DNA from: CAVPUA01 sp963828015
GTDB taxonomy: Bacteria; Actinomycetota; Actinomycetes; Mycobacteriales; Jatrophihabitantaceae
Length of the DNA stretch: 64,000 nt
Reading direction: 5' to 3'
Assembly: GCA_963828015.1 (NCBI GenBank)
Contig: CAWHCD010000006.1
Span: 1,233,901-1,297,900 of the forward strand
Shown: positions 62,577 through 64,000 of the stretch, in pieces
Numbering within the stretch: the stretch's first letter is position 1
Layout of the letters: every line of letters starts with the position of its first letter
Notes under the pieces: model-generated
What the model was told of the DNA's origin: nothing
The model's input: the letters and a program-made list of their open reading frames with translations, nothing else
The model's database searches: none
Made by a program: the position numbers and the translations under genes

Positions 62577-62785
62577 ATGAAGCAACCCAGTGACCGTTCT
62601 CCCGAACGTCTGGTGTCACTCGCAGCCGCGGCCGAGTTCGCCGATGTGCACGAACGCACCATCCGCAGGATGATCGCCCGCGGCGACCTCACCGGATACC
62701 GGTCGGCACACGACTGATCCGGGTGGACCTGGCCGAACTCACCGCCGCGTTCAACCCGATCCCCACGGTGAACGGTGCGGCCTAA
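62577..62785 (+). pseudogene. Excisionase/HTH_17-type protein, one frameshift
   Basis: Small MerR-like DNA-binding protein typical of excisionase genes beside integrases. ATG 62577: RLVSLAAAAEFADVHERTIR, then RMIARGDLTGYR, the winged helix with recognition GDLTGYRVG. One missing G near 62700 shifts the frame; the rest, TRLIRVDLAELTAAFNPIPT, is in the next frame and stops at 62783-62785. Joined length about 69 residues. It probably controls direction of recombination of the second element. Confidence 0.7.
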
Positions 62786-63280
62786 TCGGGCCGAGTTGGT
62801 GCCGCTCACCGCGGACGAGGAGCGCCGCCTGGTCGAGCACGAGACTGCGATCTTCGAGCATGTCGCGGACGTCGGGCGTCGCCTCGCGGATATCCGCGAT
62901 CGCCGCCTGTATCGGCTACCCATGACACGTTCGACAACTACCTGGTCGATCGGTTCGGGTTGACCCGGCGGCACGCCAACCGGCAGATCGCTGCCGCCGA
63001 GGTTATCGAGCTGCTGGGACCAAATGGTCCCGAGATCAAGAATGAGGCCCAGGCCCGGCCACTGGTCGGGTTAGACGCGCCGACCGTCGTAGCCGTGTTC
63101 GACCGGGCCCGCGAGGCCACGGCCGGCAACGTGACCGCCGCCTCGCTCCAGAAGGCCAAGATCGAGATCGTCCCACCGACCAGACCAAGTCGACGGATAA
63201 ACGTCACCCGCTGCCGCATGTCTTCCATGGCGTGCCTGGCCAAGATTGATGCCAAGGTCGTTGCCTTACGTTTCGACTGA
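62775..63280 (+). pseudogene. Element protein with HTH-type core, one frameshift
   Basis: Protein that starts at GTG 62775, overlapping the excisionase stop. ELVPLTADEERRLVEHETAI and FEHVADVGRRLADIRDRRLY continue, after one missing base near 62920, with HDTFDNYLVDRFGLTRRHAN and RQIAAAEVIELLGPN, then NEAQARPLVGL. This layout (RDxRLYR-x-TH-x-TF-x-Y then an HTH and NEAQARPL) is found in phage and plasmid regulators or replication proteins of actinomycetes. Joined length about 168 residues. Confidence 0.6.
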
Positions 63281-63431
63281 CCGAGGACCGGTCGGTTCCA
63301 CGAACATCGACGATCCTCTGCGTCGCGACTACAGCTTCAGGATCACCAGAGCTCGCAGGCGATCTCGAGACGGTCAAACACCGCCTGATGTGCAGTGACC
63401 CGGATTGCGACCAGCCCGAATGCCAGAACTG

Positions 63432-63605
63432 ATGACCCGACGGAGGAGCACGGTCATCAAGATCAGCGGCCACTCGGAGCCGTGGTGCTCGTGGTGTAGC
63501 GATGAGGTCTTTCGGTGGGTACCGAGCCCTCACGGCCACGGCGTGATGCGCTGTCCGACGTGTTGGAGCCCGATCCGACAGGACACTAAACGGGAGTCGC
63601 GCTGA
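63432..63605 (+). CDS. Small zinc-ribbon protein
   Basis: A 57-residue protein from ATG 63432: a basic start, then PWCSWCSDEVFRWVPS and GVMRCPTCWSPI, giving two CxxC pairs about 20 residues apart, a zinc ribbon. Its TGA overlaps the ATG of the next gene (TGATG). Just upstream (63360-63430) another Cys-rich end CSDPDCDQPECQN stops before it. Typical of small genes near replication modules in actinomycete elements. Confidence 0.55.
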   Translation: MTRRRSTVIKISGHSEPWCSWCSDEVFRWVPSPHGHGVMRCPTCWSPIRQDTKRESR

Positions 63606-63978
63606 TGTGGCTCAAGCTGTCCGACGACTTCGGCGTTGACTGTGCCCGCGTTGGTCTGTCCGACGCCGCGTTCCGTACCCACACAGAGGCGCTGCTGTGG
63701 ATCATGAGCCGCGAGAACGGCCCGATGATCGACTCACGGATCTGCGCCGCTTCGCCGAGACTGCTGAGCCAGCTCGCGCCGTGGCCGAGCTCGTCGAGGC
63801 TGGCTATTGGGAGCCCGTCGGTGACCGGTGGCACGTCTTGCACCAGATGAAGCACCAGCCTGAACCCGACCTCATCGCAAAGCGCCGTGAGGACCGGCAG
63901 AACGCAAGCGCCGCCAACGGAGGAAGCGAGCCCGTCTCGACGACGTCCCGACCGGTCCCGCCGTTCCGTCACGCGTGA
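63605..63978 (+). pseudogene. Element protein, replication-type N-terminus, one frameshift
   Basis: Starts MWLKLSDDFGVDCARVGLSD and AAFRTHTEALLWIMSRENGP. After a one-base shift near 63733 it continues RLTDLRRFAETAEPARAVAE, LVEAGYWEPVGDRWHVLHQM and PDLIAKRREDRQNASAANGG. A short winged-helix region with a helix-rich tail of this kind is common in phage or ICE replication-associated proteins. Function is not certain. It stops 22 bases before the window edge. Confidence 0.55.
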
Positions 63979-64000
63979 CGTCTGTCGTGACGGAACGCGA

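Overview
This is a high-GC window whose genes point to an actinomycete. The markers are a mycofactocin-type short-chain dehydrogenase, a TIGR03085/mycothiol-type DinB protein, a 13E12-repeat (DUF222)/HNH protein, LuxR-LAL and DHA2-type MFS genes, frequent GTG starts and ATGA/TGATG stop-start overlaps. I cannot name the genus. No rRNA, CRISPR array or intact tRNA is present.

Layout. At 1-22 kb is ordinary chromosome: a GH63-like glucosidase (cut by the left edge), a secreted lytic transglycosylase, a split DUF222/HNH gene, two DHA2 drug exporters, a tetR-ABC-ABC operon with a perfect 18-bp operator, a LuxR-LAL regulator, a decarboxylase/dehydrogenase pair, and a two-gene redox signalling module (receiver-thioredoxin-reductase fusion plus cNMP-domain histidine kinase). 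At 22-53 kb is a catabolic and stress region: formylglycine-generating enzyme and arylsulfatase with a mycofactocin-type SDR, a branched-chain-type solute-binding lipoprotein, cupin, SnoaL-like, VOC, SDR, Baeyer-Villiger and acyl-CoA dehydrogenase genes, a MarR gene in front of two ABC exporter halves that are full of single-base indels, a GAF/SpoIIE phosphatase and a GH13 enzyme. Two 82-residue paralogues of unknown function lie 12 kb apart (39.8 and 52.2 kb).

At 53.2-64 kb is mobile DNA. Two near-identical 46-bp repeats (53227 and 60706) each hold the 3' end of a tRNA-Val gene and behave like attachment sites. Between them is a 7.5-kb island with small Cys-motif proteins, a secreted FG-GAP protein, a DUF1778/GNAT toxin-antitoxin pair and an IS3 element that is interrupted by a 1,968-bp IS30-type element (26-bp perfect ends, 4-bp target duplication, one passenger gene). 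Beyond the second repeat starts another integrative element with a tyrosine integrase and an excisionase-like gene; it runs off the right edge, where the intact tRNA-Val should lie.

Sequence quality needs care. Many genes are broken by single-base indels while all their motifs stay intact, most densely at 35.1-38.9 kb and again at 58.7-63.8 kb. I think most of these are sequence errors rather than true decay, so genes marked as frameshifted may be intact in the organism. Intergenic spaces often carry long perfect or near-perfect inverted repeats, some clear terminators and some not.
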